A stretch of DNA of 64,000 nt from Botrytis cinerea B05.10 (GCF_000143535.2 NC_037322.1:1798001-1862000), one strand, 5' to 3'; shown: positions 11,969 to 25,653, numbered from the stretch's first letter. A program made the numbers and translations. Notes: generated by a model not told the origin, from the sequence alone.

Positions 11969-14869
11969 CGGGAGTTGTGATGCGGGTCTTCCAAGAATTC
12001 CCTTGCTGAGATAGAAGAACTAGCACCTAATAGAATCACTGACGATACCGGCGATCTCATCTGGAGTTGTATGGATTATGGATTTAGTGTGGCAAGACTG
12101 GAGAGGATTAAAGAGCTTAATAAATATACATCGGCGGGCACATGAATAAAAGGATGTCAAATGGGTGCAGGTGGAGAAAAGAGTTGCGATGGCATAATGT
12201 TGTTGCGTGCAGTAATGATCGAGGGTGTAAGTGAGAGAGTGCGGGTGAGGGTGAGGGTGAGGGTGCGGGTAGGTGTGAGTGTTGCTTGGGGATACTGGTG
12301 ATGGTAAATAGGAAGGATCTCAATTAATTCGAGTTGTGCAATTGGCACCAAATGGGGATTGTGGTCGTGAGTAAAGTGACATGTGAGTGGATAGATTGGG
12401 GGGAGAGTTTTTTTGGGGGGGGTCCACCAGCGACCAGTGACCAGTAACCAGTGACCCGCCGTGGGTGATGGAGCGGTTTGGTGCTCTGCCTGGGTTTTAT
12501 TTATATTTATGGGATTTACGAGGAGAGCAACCTTGCCAATACAGATAATACATGGTAAACTTTGGCTAGCGAACGAGAGATCGACGTGAATCTGGCCCTC
12601 CTTTGCTGAGAACATTCGTGTGCATGGCAGCAACCAACCGTCACAACATGATGCATTGTGGAAAGGAAGACGAGGGAGCAGAATGGAAATTCTAGAGACC
12701 AGGTCCTTCAATATATGCCTACCTGGGTACGTCCAGCAAACACATGTATACTTGGAACATTCACTCTTTGACGAAAGTGTCACATAGGGGCTATCCGAAT
12801 AGGGGATACACGATCTAATGTCCGAGTCCATGTATGAACGTATGATGAACGAACGTATGAACATCTGGGAACTACCTGGGCAAACCTGGATTGCTGGGTT
12901 CCTGATATTGATGCATGTTGCTGCACTCACCAGACAAGCCCATTGTCTTCCACACAAATGACATAACTGATGGATCTTGTAGCATTAGATATCACGAGTA
13001 TAATCACACGGTACATACATACTGCAAACGGCATGTACATACTGCACAGTAACGTGATCAAGCTCAAGGCCACGGTACACATATATATCTATCAACACCT
13101 CCTCTACCAGCTGTGCTTTCTCTTGTATATCTCCCAAGACTTCTTTCGTGTCACCCACCCACCACCTCCTCGCCCAGGGCTGAATTTGGCATCTGACTGT
13201 ATTTCCATCTCGGACGCGTTTGGGATGCTGTTTACCAGGTAATCAGGGTTCTTATCTTAGTTGGTTGCTCCAGCGCCTAGAGCCATCCTTCAATTGAGAG
13301 ATTCTTAAACATCCTTTCCGCGATGAGCTAGCCATGCGGCGCAGACACATGATAATCCAAGAAAAAGAGGCAGGGGAATGAGAGGGCACGCACCGGAAGC
13401 TTGACCTTCCCGAACATAGGTACTGTGTGTGTTATGTAAGATGTTGTCATTTCAAATGATCCATTGAGCCTCCGAATGTTGTCTCTCTCTCCAACACACT
13501 CGCCGTGAAGGTACAGACACCTCAAAGGCTTTTCGCACGGCATTTTGTAGAATTTGATACAGATACACATATCCTCGAGTGCACATTGTAAGTGTTCCTT
13601 CTGCGGGGTGCATAGGTAGTGAGGGAAGAAAAAGAAGTTTTTGGAAGACTTTGAAATCATGACTAAGGTTAATTATAGAACATGGGCTGGCTCAGGGGCA
13701 TCTGCAAGTGTGTGTGTGGGCAACGGTTTGTCGCTCTATCGATCTAGAATCTTTTGTTCTTCTTCCATTTCTTCTATGTATTGTATCGTATCGTATCACA
13801 TCGTATCACATCGTATCACATCGTATCCGCATCGTGTCCGCATTTCGCCTCCGCCGCCGCCGCCGCCGCCGTTGTCTGTCACAAGATAAGGAAAAAGCAA
13901 ATCGAACGAAGAGAAGAGAAGAGAAAAGAAAAGAAAGCTTTCAACCATCAAAACGCCCAAACGCCCAAACGACATTGCCCTTTTTTCACACTTCTCTCAT
14001 CGTGCATATCCATATAGATAAAACGGTGCCAGAATACGGTCGCCCAATAAAGTTATTTGCTGTACGATTAGCTCTATTTCCCTTCCTCACAGCCACAATG
14101 TTGAGAGTTCGCATTGACTCCATTTTTGCATGTCTGAAACTGATCTTCACCACCTCATTTCAAGACACACCACGTATTCAGAGATGAGGGTCTCTCGTAA
14201 AAAGGGTAAAGTTCATCGAGAGAAATACGATTTATAGATTTTATAGAGTGTGAGACATCTTGGGACTACACATGCATGCATGCATGCAAACCTACATACC
14301 GACAGGCCTACACAATCAATCAATCAATCAATCAGACGAAATTTCCTTCCACTCACAGTCAATCAATCGTTTTGACTTTCTTTCTCCGGAATGTGAATGG
14401 ACATTGATACCTTTCGACATGGGAGCATGCTACCCTGCTTCCTGCTTCCCCTAGGGTATCCTGTCGCTGACAACGCCATGTCGCCTATTCGGGTCAATAT
14501 ATGATCCTTTGCTGGCGTATATGCAGTCGCTCGCCAGCTTCATATCCCCAGTTAACCATGGGAGTACAGTCCATATCCAACAGTAGGTAAAGAGGAAGAA
14601 CGAAATGGGGTTCGACAACTGGTTTGTGTTTACCCCACAAGTACTCTATTTTCCCCGCATCTTCATGATCTGCAGAAGCCTGCAATTCTCGACAATTCAA
14701 CCGCGTCGGAAAAACTCACCTCGGTATATCCATTGACCGAGTTTTGGAGAATCAATCGCTGATGCGACTTTGTGATTGTTCCTGAAATTGTACAAATGGC
14801 GTGGCTTTCCGCTGGAATTCGATCGACAACGAAGCATCGTGCGCTCATACAGAGTGCGGCTCTCAAATC
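11969..14869. other. Intergenic region between divergent Zds and rhamnosidase genes
   Basis: A 2.9-kb divergent spacer holding both promoters and possibly 5' leader exons of the Zds gene. It contains a (GGGTGA)-like run near 12240-12275, a decamer repeat with a CCG run near 13791-13872, GCATGCAT near 14275 and (AATC)n near 14315. A 266-codon minus-strand ORF at 12157-12957 has no recognisable features and is not called. Confidence 0.55.
13791..13872. repeat. Decamer tandem repeat followed by CCG triplet run
   Basis: TCGTATCACA occurs three times in tandem at 13791-13820 and then in degenerate form to about 13840. A (CCG)n run follows at about 13850-13872. Confidence 0.75.
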
Positions 14870-17092
14870 ATGGCTATAATCAAACGTTTGGTTGCTCTTG
14901 TCGCACTTTCTCTTTCTTTAGATTTGGTTTCTGCTCAAGCATGCTGGAAAAATACGACTTGCAGTGGGCCTCTGGAAGCCGCCTTCCCGGGCCCTTGGGA
15001 TGCAAATATCTATGCACCTTCAAGCCGCCAGGTATCTCCGAAATCCGTCTTGTCCGCAACAACCGGGGCTGTTCTATCCAACTTCTCGGGGTCGATTGGA
15101 CTCTCTGGAAATGGTTCGAAATATACTCTCGACTTTGGTAAAGAGGTGGGCGGACTCGTGACTCTCAAATACACTTCCTCGGGACCTGGTGCAATCGGGT
15201 TGGCATTCACTGAAGCCAAGGATTACATCGGGGAGTGGTCTGACTCGTCCAATGGAGGGTTCAAAGGACCAGACGGCGCTATCTATGCAAATTTCACATC
15301 AGCTGGTGCAGGAACATATACCATGCCAGATCTTTCGCTTCGTGGAGGTTTCAGATACTTGACCTTGTTCTTAATCACCGATGGTGCCACGAATGTCAAC
15401 ATTAGCAGCATCGTTCTTGAAATTGGGTTCCAGCCAACATGGTCAAATTTACAAGCATACCAAGGATACTTTCACAGCAGTGATGAAATGCTCAACAAGA
15501 TTTGGTATTCTGGTGCATACACGCTGCAAACAAATGCAGTTCCTGTAAATACTGGACGTCAAATCCCTACGGTCAAAGTGGGTTGGGCAAACAATGGCAC
15601 TATGGGACCGGGTGATACAATCATTGTGGATGGAGCAAAGCGGGACCGAGCTGTTTGGCCTGGTGACATGGGTATTGCCGTGCCATCGACATTTATCAGT
15701 ATTGGTGACCTCGTCAGTGTCAAAAATGCACTTCAGGTCATGTACAACTACCAGGTATGTCAGTATTTAGTTGATATCTTTGTTCCCGCTCAGTGTTGGA
15801 AGCCCTTCTTTTACAAACTCACTTTCCATCTTGAAACTGCTTCATCGACCGAAGATCCGGGCTGACTCAATTTAGAACAATGTGACGGGCGCATTTCCAG
15901 AGGCAGGGCCACCGTTACTACAACTGGGCTCTGATACATATCATATGTGGACTATGATTGGAACTTACAACTACGTCCTTTACACCAATGATACTTCGTT
16001 CCTCTTGCAAAACTGGGCGAAGTATCAATTGGCGATGAACTATGTTTATGGAAAAGTCAGCGCTCCTGGTCTTCTTGAGGTCACAGGAATTCGAGATTGG
16101 GCTCGCTGGCAGCAAGGTTTCAATAACAGTGAAGCACAAATGATGTATGTTTTGATACCAATGTGACTCAGGTGGTTGGCTAACAAATACGCAGTCTCTA
16201 TCGAACCCTTCTTACTGGCGCTGATTTGGCCAAATGGGCTGGTGATACTACCAACTTGACGGCGACATGGACCAGTCATGCGGCTTCCCTTAAGACAGCT
16301 GTCAACAAGTACTGCTTTGATTCATCTTATGGATCTTTCAAAGACAATGCAACAGCGACTACATTACATCCTCAAGACGCAAATAGCATGGCTCTTTTGT
16401 TCGGAGTTGTTTCCCCAACATCCTCTACAGCCCAAACTATTTCCACCAATCTTCTCAAGAATTGGACCCCAATCGGAGCTGTCGCGCCCGAACTTCCAGA
16501 AAACATATCCCCCTTCATATCGAGTTTCGAAATACAAGCCCACTTTACAATTGGAGAAACGAGCCGTGCGCTCGATCTCATCCGTCGATGTTGGGGTTGG
16601 TATCTCAACAACCCCAATGGAACCGAAAGCACAGTCATCGAAGGCTATCTCCAAAATGGTACCTTTGCATATCGATCAAGCAGAGGCTATATGTACGATA
16701 CCTCGTATGTATCTCACGCACATGGCTGGTCTTCAGGTCCTACATCCGCCCTCACAGAGTTTGTATTGGGACTTAGTGTTACTAGCCCCGTAGGCAAAAC
16801 GTGGAAATTAACACCACAATTCGGAGACTTGACGAGTGCAGAAGGTGGATTTGTGACTACACTGGGAAAATTCCAAGCGGCTTGGAATCTTACAAAGACG
16901 GGATACACGTTGGATTTTGCGGTGCCGGAAGGTACTACAGGGTCATTGATTTTACCAGTAAGAAAGGCGGGGGTGGTGCCAAGTATTGTTTTGAACGGAA
17001 AAGAGATCAAGGGGTCGAGGGACTTGAAGGTTGTGAATGGGGGTGTGGCTTTGGAGACTAATGGTGGGAAACATAGTATTGTTGTTCGTTGA
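14870..17092 (+). CDS. Secreted alpha-L-rhamnosidase, GH78-type
   Basis: Predicted to cleave terminal alpha-L-rhamnose from plant pectin side chains or flavonoid glycosides outside the cell. The exons 14870-15754, 15876-16144 and 16195-17092 join in frame to 683 aa. The ATG at 14870 is chosen over the upstream in-frame ATG at 14801 because it starts a clean signal peptide (MAIIKRLVALVALSLSLDLV, cleavage near Ser-Ala-Gln). An N-terminal beta domain is followed by an (alpha/alpha)6 six-hairpin domain. The block DGAKRDRAVWPGD at about residues 253-266 is the family's acidic catalytic segment. There are many Asn-X-Ser/Thr sites, as expected for a secreted protein. Substrate preference is not readable from sequence. 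Confidence 0.88.
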
Positions 17093-17928
17093 AGATCTAT
17101 ACGCTAGCTTTTAACATTTATTTACCACATCACTACTAAGGCTCGTGTGCTCGAGCATACGATCTTTGGATTTGCATTCTAAACCGTGGCTGTGAGTATG
17201 AATTTTATGAAATATCTGAAACGTCCCTGTTCGTCATAGCCCCCGAGTCCATAAAATGGAAAATCAGGGTCTTGTAATCTGATCTACTTGAGATGAATGA
17301 TCGTCATAATTTTCACATATCGTTGTTTCATCGAAGAGTGATTTGAGTGGTTTTTGTGAAAGCGCATGAATCAGACTAATTTTCAACTAATCTTCAAATA
17401 TCAGATATTGAAAGGGTGGGTGATGACGTATGTTGACATAACTAAGTAAAGGGGTCTTTTAGTGGGAAGTTGGGAAGACGGGAGGTTAAGGCGGGAAACA
17501 TAAATAAGTACAATGCTCGAGTACATCATCATCATCATCATCATCATCAATCCATTCATCAATAACCTCATGATTATAACCAACCTTCTTCAACCGCGAA
17601 ATCGAATATCATTCTAGAATCACTTGAGGATCTTATCCCTCTAAATTGAGCAATAAGATTTGATTTACCTAGCCTCCGCACACTCCACCAAGTCTTCATC
17701 CGCAACCAGGATTCAAGATTACCGAAAGACAAACGACAACAAGGGTCGTATTTGAATACGACCCCACTCAGTGACCAGGAGGTAAGTTGAGTACAGCGAG
17801 CGAGCGAGCGATAGTGAATAGCATCTTTTTGTATATTATCCATACGTCGCTCCTCTTGCTTCAATCTCCCATTCTCTCTTCATTTTCTGCACAAGCTGCC
17901 TTTTCGGGAGGAAGAAAACTAATACAAG
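17093..17928. other. Intergenic: rhamnosidase 3' flank and Slm1-like gene promoter
   Basis: An 836-bp spacer between two plus-strand genes. It holds a (CAT)n run at about 17525-17550 and a (GAGC)n run near 17800. No other feature was recognised. Confidence 0.5.
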
Positions 17929-19590
17929 ATGATGCGCAAACAGTCATTACACGCCAATATGTCAGGATCACAAGTAGCAGGTGCGCCTGGGTCCGCGCCA
18001 GCGAATCTGCCAGTGAGATCATTCTCGACCAGCAGTGCATTGACAGATCGCACGGATGAGGGAGAGGCAGTACCATTGGAGAATCCTAGTGATGTGAGTA
18101 TCTTCGCGAACCGTAAGGATTGTAAAAGGTCCAATACCGGGGTTGGGGGAGGATAAGAGATCGCTTGTGGCTAATTGAATCTCCGCGCGCAGACTTCAGA
18201 ATTGTTAGGAGAAAGATTAAGAGCTTGGAAACATGCAGTTGGGTATCTCGAGGATTATATTGGAGCAACAGAGAAGGTACAAAGACAACAATCAAAGGAA
18301 TATGAGAAGGTTTTGAAGACTATCGCAAACCCCTTGAAAGAGGGGCACCATTTCCAGCAAGAATTAGGAGGCATGGCGGGCATGTTCGAAAACATGCGAG
18401 CGAACACTCAGGTATGCTTCATGCGATGTTTTGCTATTGCACAAATGCTGACTGGATAGGGTTTAATAAATTCGCACCTCGAAACAGAGAAGAATCTGAA
18501 AGGCACGGTACTCCCCATCCTCGATCGACTACACAAGGAAATCAAAAACAAATCTAAGGAGTTACTTTCTGGAGCTTCAAAGGGAGCGAAAGAAGTCGAC
18601 AAGGCTAGAAATATCACACAAAAACATATTGAGCTTTTGGGATCACAGACTGCGAACTACCAATCTAGCGCTGCTTCCATGAAGTCGGCCGAAGATCCAT
18701 ATGTCGTTCACCGAGGTATCCTACATCGACTTCACAAGCAAGTTTTGGAGGAAAACACCAATCGTCATGATCTTATCCAAGTTCAAAATAACTTTGCGCA
18801 ATTTGAGGCTCATGTTATTGAGATCATCCAACAGACCATGATGAGCTTCACTCAGATAATTACGAGCCAATCTCAAAAAGAACAGACATTCTTCTCAGAT
18901 ATACTGAACACTTGCCAAGGAGTCCCTGCAAATCTCGAGTGGGAAGGCTTCGTCAACCGTAACCAAGCTTTGCTCGTCGATCCCAACGCCCCAGACCGCT
19001 CAGTGGAAGCGATCAGCTTCCCCAACCAAAATCACGCTAGCACTCAGGCTCTTATCGAGGGTTCTCTTGAACGCAAAAGCAGAAACAAGTTGAGTTTTGC
19101 TGGTTACACTACAGGCTACTATGTCGTAACTCCAAGCAAATTCCTCCATGAGTTCAAAGACAACGACAATATTCGTAAAGACCCCGTTCCGGAGTTATCC
19201 ATCTATCTTCCCGACGCTATAATTGGAAGTACCAGCGGCGAAAAGTTCAATATTAAAGGAAAAGATGTTTCCAAGGGAATAGGAAGTAAATTATCTGGTA
19301 CCTCTGAAATCGCCTTCAAAGCGCATTCGGCAGCGGATGCCAATAAATGGTATGAAGTAATCAGATCGGTCGCGGGATCAGGTCCAGCAGAAGCAACCAG
19401 TCCAATGGGTCCATTGAGTCCAACCTCCCCAGCTGATTCAAAACAAAGCTCCATGAGCTATCCTGCGGAAAAACAACCTGAATCGATTCAAACTGGGGGA
19501 ACAATTACGGGAGGGGAGACAGTCGCTAGTCCTGTGACAACAAATACAACTGATTTTGCACCTGGGACAGTACCAGAGAAAACTGGTTAA
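17929..19590 (+). CDS. Slm1/Slm2-like BAR-type and PH domain protein
   Basis: Slm proteins bind PI(4,5)P2 at the plasma membrane and relay eisosome/membrane stress to TORC2. The exons 17929-18093, 18193-18411 and 18460-19590 join in phase 0 to 504 aa. Residues about 57-310 form a long helical, BAR-like region (LGERLRAWKHAVGYLEDYI and following heptads). A PH domain lies at about 325-435, with an EGSLERKS first strand, YYVVTPSKFLHEF and a C-terminal helix ending NKWYEVI. The tail is Ser/Thr/Pro-rich and disordered. A second Met at 17959 is an alternative start. Rgc1/Ask10 proteins share this architecture but are longer, so Slm1 is preferred. Confidence 0.85.
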
Positions 19591-20348
19591 ACTGATAGAG
19601 AGGAGAGAGTGCATGGAGATTGTAATTCAAGGGGAAAGGGAGGAGGATGGGATTTAGCGAATTGGCACAGAGAAGCAAACTTAGGCAGTGCGTTAGCGTG
19701 TACTTGAGTTGTCAAATATGATATGCTCTTTTGAGCATTTGGATGATGTTTGATTGACGGTTGAAACATTTGACTTATATCCAGCGGGGAGGGATGAACA
19801 GAGGTAATGTTTAGTTTTGTATATTGGTATCAAGATTTGTTCCTTATTTTCACTGCAATCTGGTGTATATATTGTCTTTGAGTTCAGTGAATGGATGGAT
19901 GTTTCTTGTTTTTTTGTTTGATCTGATCATTCAATTGTCTCCATGTCTGTGAGTAGGTAGGTATTTCTGACAGAAACGTGAAGAGTCCATGCATGGCAAT
20001 TATGAGCAATCTCACCGTTCAGCGGGGTTAGAGAAAGGAAGCATCGATGAGAGAGTGCGTGCTTCAACATCTGAGGGATATTCGACTGGCTTTCTGAAAA
20101 GGACTGATCGAAAGAGATGTCGTTAGGTAGGTGCGTTCATTGAGTCTGGTTAGGGTAAGTGCTCCTTCCTTCTATGTGGGTGAGATACGGATTGGTTTTG
20201 GGAAAGATTCTGTGTTAGGTTTGTTGGGTTTGGATCTGTATGCTGTGTGTGTGTTGTTGGGATATATTCGACCTGGTACTTTGTCGATTATACCACCGTA
20301 TTCAATTCTCGAACATCGTCGTCCGTTAAGTTCATACACGAAACCATC
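19591..20348. other. Intergenic: ABC transporter promoter
   Basis: A 758-bp spacer between the Slm1-like gene and the ABC transporter. It has mixed composition, and no recognisable regulatory element can be supported. Confidence 0.5.
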
Positions 20349-23300
20349 ATGGACAATTCGGGATACTCAAAATTAAAGGAGCCTCCAATTACCCCACCAT
20401 CTCGAGTTCATGCAGCTTATCCACGTGAAAAGCATCAAAAAGTAGAATGTGCCCCTCAACCAAGTGATCCATTCCAAGACTCGTCACTGCCTCGACCTTC
20501 ATTTGCGGAGCAAAGATTCGAGCTTCCATCCACACTTCTTAGTCCGCTGAAGCCACCCGAAACATCAGATCAATTCAAAAATCCTTTCTTGAATCTTCTT
20601 CCCAATTCTCCTCTGAATCCCCGGAGCAGCAATTTCAATCCGGAAGAATGGATCACCAATTTGGTGGCCTTCATGGGACAGGATCCGAGACGATATCCTC
20701 GGAGGAGTGCGGGATTTTCTTTTGAGAATCTGACTGTTTATACTTACAGGAAACCAACTGATTATCAGAAGAATGTTGCCAATGTTGTGCTTGAACTTGG
20801 CGCTTTTGCTCGCTGGTTGGTTGGGTCTGGAAAACAGAAGGTCCAGATCTTGAAAGGGTTTGATGGTTTGATTGAGCATGGTGAAATGCTGTTGGTTCTT
20901 GGTCGGCCAGGAAGTGGAGTTTCTTCGTTCCTGAAGACGATATCGGGGAATACTCGTGGACTTTTTGTCGAGCCGGACTCGGATATCAATTACCAAGGAG
21001 TCTCTGTGAGCGAGATGCACACACGGTTTAGGGGTGAAGTTATATATCTGGCCGAGTTCGATAGTCATTTTCCAAATTTGACGGTTGGCCAGACGCTACT
21101 TTTCGCAGCCAAAGCTCGAGCACCACGCGATTTTACTTTTCCTGGAGTGACTCGAAAAGTATATGCAGAGCACATGAGGGATGTGATGATGAAAACATTA
21201 GGTCTTAGTCACGTGGAGAATGTACTTGTTGGAGATGATTCTGTGAAAGGTATCAGTCGAGCTGAGAGGAAGAGAGTGAGCATCGCAGAAGCAGCCTTAA
21301 GTGGATGTACCTTACAGTGCTGGGATAACTGCACCAGAGGTTTCGATAACACTCATGCACTTGAGTTTTATAAGACGATTCGACTTTCCACTACCCTTGG
21401 AAGAACAACAGCGTGCGTCGCTTTGTATCAAGTACCTCAAATGGCTTATGATGTAAGATTTAGTCACGAGCCTAGAGAGAATACTGCTGACTTCGCGAAT
21501 AGCTATTCGATAAAGTTACAGCATGTTATCATTCACGTTTCTCCTGTGAAATATTACTGATGAGCGCCATAGGTTCTATACGAAGGAAGGCAAATATACT
21601 TTGGCCCATGCCACGAAGCAAAATCCTTCTTCATCGACATGGGATTTGTTTGTCCTCCATATCAAACCACAGCTGACTTCTTGACGTCCCTCACAAATCC
21701 AGATGAGAGGATAATCCAGTAATAATATCAGCCAGTCCTTTTAATCTTTAACGCTGACAATCACAAAGACCAGGTTTCGAATTTCGAGTCCCACGAACTC
21801 CCGAAGAATTCGTTATGGTATGGAAAACAAGCCGTCATTATGCAAGACTTATGCAAGAACTCGAAGCTTATGAAAATGAATTCCCGTTCGATGGGACTCA
21901 CGCGTTGGATTTTGCGGCTGCTAGGAGATCTCAGCAGGCTAAATATCTGTTCGTCTTTGATTTTCATCCCAGTCTTGATCTTCGACTTACTAATTGAACT
22001 TCAGGAGAGGCAAATCAGTATATAAGCTCTGTCCGAGACAACAAGTTGTTTTGTGTATCGTTAGAGGCCTGCAGAGGTTACGAAGTGACATCAACCGCAT
22101 AATTCTTGACCTAGTAATTAAGACTTTTATGGCTCTAGCTGTGGGTGTCGTCTTCTACGATATGCCGGATGATACTAGCAGTATGAATAATAGAAGTATG
22201 TTAATATTTATCATGATACTATTAAATGCTTTCACAGACTCACTCGAGGTAGTATTAAGAACTTTCAGGCATAATTTTGCTTCACTGACACCGCTCTAGG
22301 TCCTCCAACTGCCTGATCAACGTCTTGTCGTGGAGAAACAAGCGAGATATGCATTTGTTCACCCAGTCGCCGAAGCATTTGCTTCAATAGTATGCAGCAT
22401 ACCAATCAAGTTTTGCAGTAATGTTCTTTTTAACGCCATTCTATACTTCATGGCAAGTTTGAGGAGAACAACCATGGCGTTTTTCACTTTCATTGTCTTC
22501 TCATTTGTTCTTAGTTTGACACTTTCTATGGCTTTCAGAACTATTGGAGCTTCTTGCCGATCTCATGCCCAAGCCAGCTTCTCAACAGCAGTCGTTATTT
22601 TGGCTTTTATGATGTATGCAGGATTTGTGGTACCCCGGATGAAAATGGCGCCATGGTTAGGATGGATTGCATACGTTAATCCGGTTGCGTGTGCCTATGA
22701 AAGTTTAATAATCAACGAATTTTCAGGTCAGATCTTTCCATGTGGAAATCTTGTGCCGAGTGGGCCACCTTACATTAGCACAAGCCCTCATAATCGAGTG
22801 TGTGCTGTTGTTGGGGCTATCTCTGGATTTGAAAATGTCTTGGGGACTATATATCTTGAGCTCAGGTTTGGGTTACAACCTAACCACTTATGGCGGTACG
22901 TGAAAGTCTCGTAATACTTTGTAATTGACAACAAGGGAGGGAAAAACGCGTTCAAGATACCAAGCAGCTAATGCATCCAGAAATATGAGCATTCTATTTG
23001 CTTTCATGGCATTTTTCATGGCCGCATACCTACTTGTTATGACTCATATATCGATGGAGAAAATGAACGGAGAGATACTGTTATTTCAGCGGGGACACAA
23101 ACCTCTGCACAAGAGGCAAAAGCATCTTGAAATTTACTCAAGCACAGATGCTCATAGGTATGGTGGAAATGGCGATCCAATAACCAAAATTCAAAGACAA
23201 ACGTCAACTTTTCAATGGAAAGATATTTGCCTGGATATCAAAACTAGAGATGGCACACGTCGAATTCTAGATCATGTTGATGGCTGGGTAAAACCAGGGA

Positions 23301-25653
23301 CTTTGACCGCACTTATGGTATGTTTGATGGAGCGAGCTTGATACCAATGCTGATGAGGATTACATATAGGGTCCAACAGGAGCAGGGAAAACTTCGTTGT
23401 TAGATGTTCTGGCGTCTAGAAGCAACGTTGGTGTAGTTTCTGGTGAATCCTTTGTTGATGGCTGCATAAAAGATATATCGTTTCAACGCAAAGTTGGATA
23501 TATTCAACAGGAGGACTTTCACCTTGCAACAATGACAGTGCGCGAAGCACTACAGTTTAGTGCAATTATGCGTCAATCAGGCAAGACTACCAAGAAAGAG
23601 AAAATTGCTTATGTGGAAGAGATGATTAAGCTATTGGAAATGGATGTATACGCGGATGCGATTATAGGAGTACCTGGTGAAGGCTCGTAAGATCCGAACC
23701 CACTTCTTATGTAAAGACTAATGGCAACCCAGGGTTGAACATTGAACAGAGAAAGAAACTGACTATAGGCATCGAGCTTGTCGCTAAGCCAAAGCTTCTA
23801 CTCTTTTTAGATGAACCTACCACTGGCCTCGATAGTAGCACATCATGGGAAATAATTGAGCTTTTGAAAAAGATGACAGCTCACGGTCAAGCTGTTTTAT
23901 GCACAATTCATCAACCCTCTACAGCATTGTTTCGACGCTTTGATAGTCTTCTTTTTCTTGGCCCTGGAGGTCGACCCTTATACTTTGGTAGGCTTGGTGA
24001 GAATTGCGAAACTGTTAAGAGGTATTTCGAATCCAATGGAGCGGATCCTTGTCCCCTGGGTGGAAATGTTGTTGAATGGATCATGCAGTAAGTTAATTTA
24101 ACTTGTCAATTCCTCAAGCAATAATCGGGTAGTTAACATGAAGAAGGACTGTTGGATGTAATCCCAGTTCAACAAACCTAATCAATTGGCCCGAAGTCTG
24201 GAGAAATAGTCATGAACTAGTCCTTGTTCATCGAAAGTTAGATCATATGAGAAAGGCATTAGTTGCAAGGTCCAGCTTTTTTCTGACAGGAACTAAAAAG
24301 CCACCGCACCGGAAGGAATTTGCTACAACTTTTATAGTACAAGTATGGCAATGCTTCAGAAGAACAACTCTACACTACTGGCGGACACCTTCTTATATCT
24401 ATTCGAAAATCGGATTATCCCTTTTTTATGTTCGTTCTGTCCTCTTCATAAACCTCGTCGTTTTCTAAAGTTAATCATTGGTATTAGGCTCTATTTATTG
24501 GGTTCTCATCCTTTAGAGATGCAAGTTCTTTGCAGGATCTGCAGAATCAGACTTTCAACGTTTTTATGCTTCTGTGAGTCCCTCATAGAACCAGCAGGAA
24601 TTGAACCATTAGTAATTGTGATGTAGAACTTTAGCATCTACCTTTGTTGCGCAGATTCTCCCAAATGCTTTAGTGCAACGAGCTTTGTTTGAAGCCCGAG
24701 AGCGTCCCGCGAAGATTTACTCATGGCCAGCTTTCATTATTAGCAATATACTTGTTGAATTGCCATGGAATACGCTTTCGGCAATAATTGTATTTCTGTG
24801 TTGGTATTATCCCGTGGGGATGTATCGTAACGCAATATCAACGAAATCAATACTTGAGAGAAATGGAGTGATGGTGCTGCTGATCTGGATATACCTGATA
24901 TATGCAAGTACATTCGGATACATGGTACAAGTTGGTCTGGAGCTTACAATGATGGCTGGCAATCTGTCTAATGCAGCATTTTTTTTGTCATTGATGTTTT
25001 GTGGGTAAGTGTGATATGATAGTTCACTCTTTGAATACAGTTAAGGCTAACCGATATTTTCTAGCATAATTTCAGCGCCTATAGCACTGTCTCAGATATG
25101 GCGTATCGTATGGCGTCTGTCTCCGTTCACTTATCTTGTTGATGGGATGCTCTCGATTGGTCTTGGGAACGTTCCTGTCACATGTTCCCAATTCGAATCT
25201 CTTCATTTCGAACCAGTGACTGGGGGTACCTGTGGCTCTTACATGGCTAGCTATATCCAGAAAGCAGGAGGTTATCTAACTAATCCTTCCGCAAAGACTA
25301 GATGTGTTTATTGTCCCCTGAAAGATTCGAATGAGTTCCTTGCTGCTGCTGGTATGAGTTACACGAACAGGTGGCGAAATTTTTGCATCATGTGGGCTTA
25401 TGTGGGCTTCAATGTTGTTATGACTTTGTTTATATACTGGCTGGTTAGGGTCCCGAAGAATTGGAAGGGAAAGGCGAAGGAGAATTTGGACGGTTCATTG
25501 GGCGCGAGAAATGAACTTGTCAGTGAACCGAGTGAACCAAGCGGAGCTAGTCATTCGGAAAGAAGCTTTGTGAAAGTGAGTGGATATAAAGAGGAGAGTC
25601 CTCAAACTAAGAAGCGTGGTAGGTCTGATGATATCGAGCTTGTTCAGATGTGA
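20349..25653 (+). CDS. Full-size PDR-type ABC transporter (ABCG), 13 exons
   Basis: A plasma-membrane drug/toxin efflux pump type with (NBD-TMD)x2 order. Exons: 20349-21452, 21503-21520, 21573-21718, 21769-21948, 22005-22248, 22300-22895, 22981-23317, 23370-23682, 23733-24087, 24147-24429, 24488-24573, 24627-25004 and 25065-25653, totalling 1542 aa, the usual length. NBD1 has Walker [10 protein letters not shown], signature [10 protein letters not shown] and [13 protein letters not shown]2 has Walker [10 protein letters not shown], the degenerate signature [12 protein letters not shown] and Walker [14 protein letters not shown]. Two introns (21521-21572 and 23683-23732) must use GC donors to keep the frame. 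If the second is not spliced this way, a stop follows at once. The signature in NBD1 lacks the usual SGGE. It may be functional, specialised or a young pseudogene. Confidence 0.85.

Noticed and set aside
12157..12957. 266-codon minus-strand ORF in the Zds-rhamnosidase spacer
   Set aside because: Composition changes along the frame, no domain, no conserved-looking block, and part is a translation of a simple GGGTGA-type repeat.
14801..14869. Upstream in-frame ATG of the rhamnosidase
   Set aside because: Would bury the signal peptide behind 23 hydrophilic residues; the ATG at 14870 gives a normal secreted protein.
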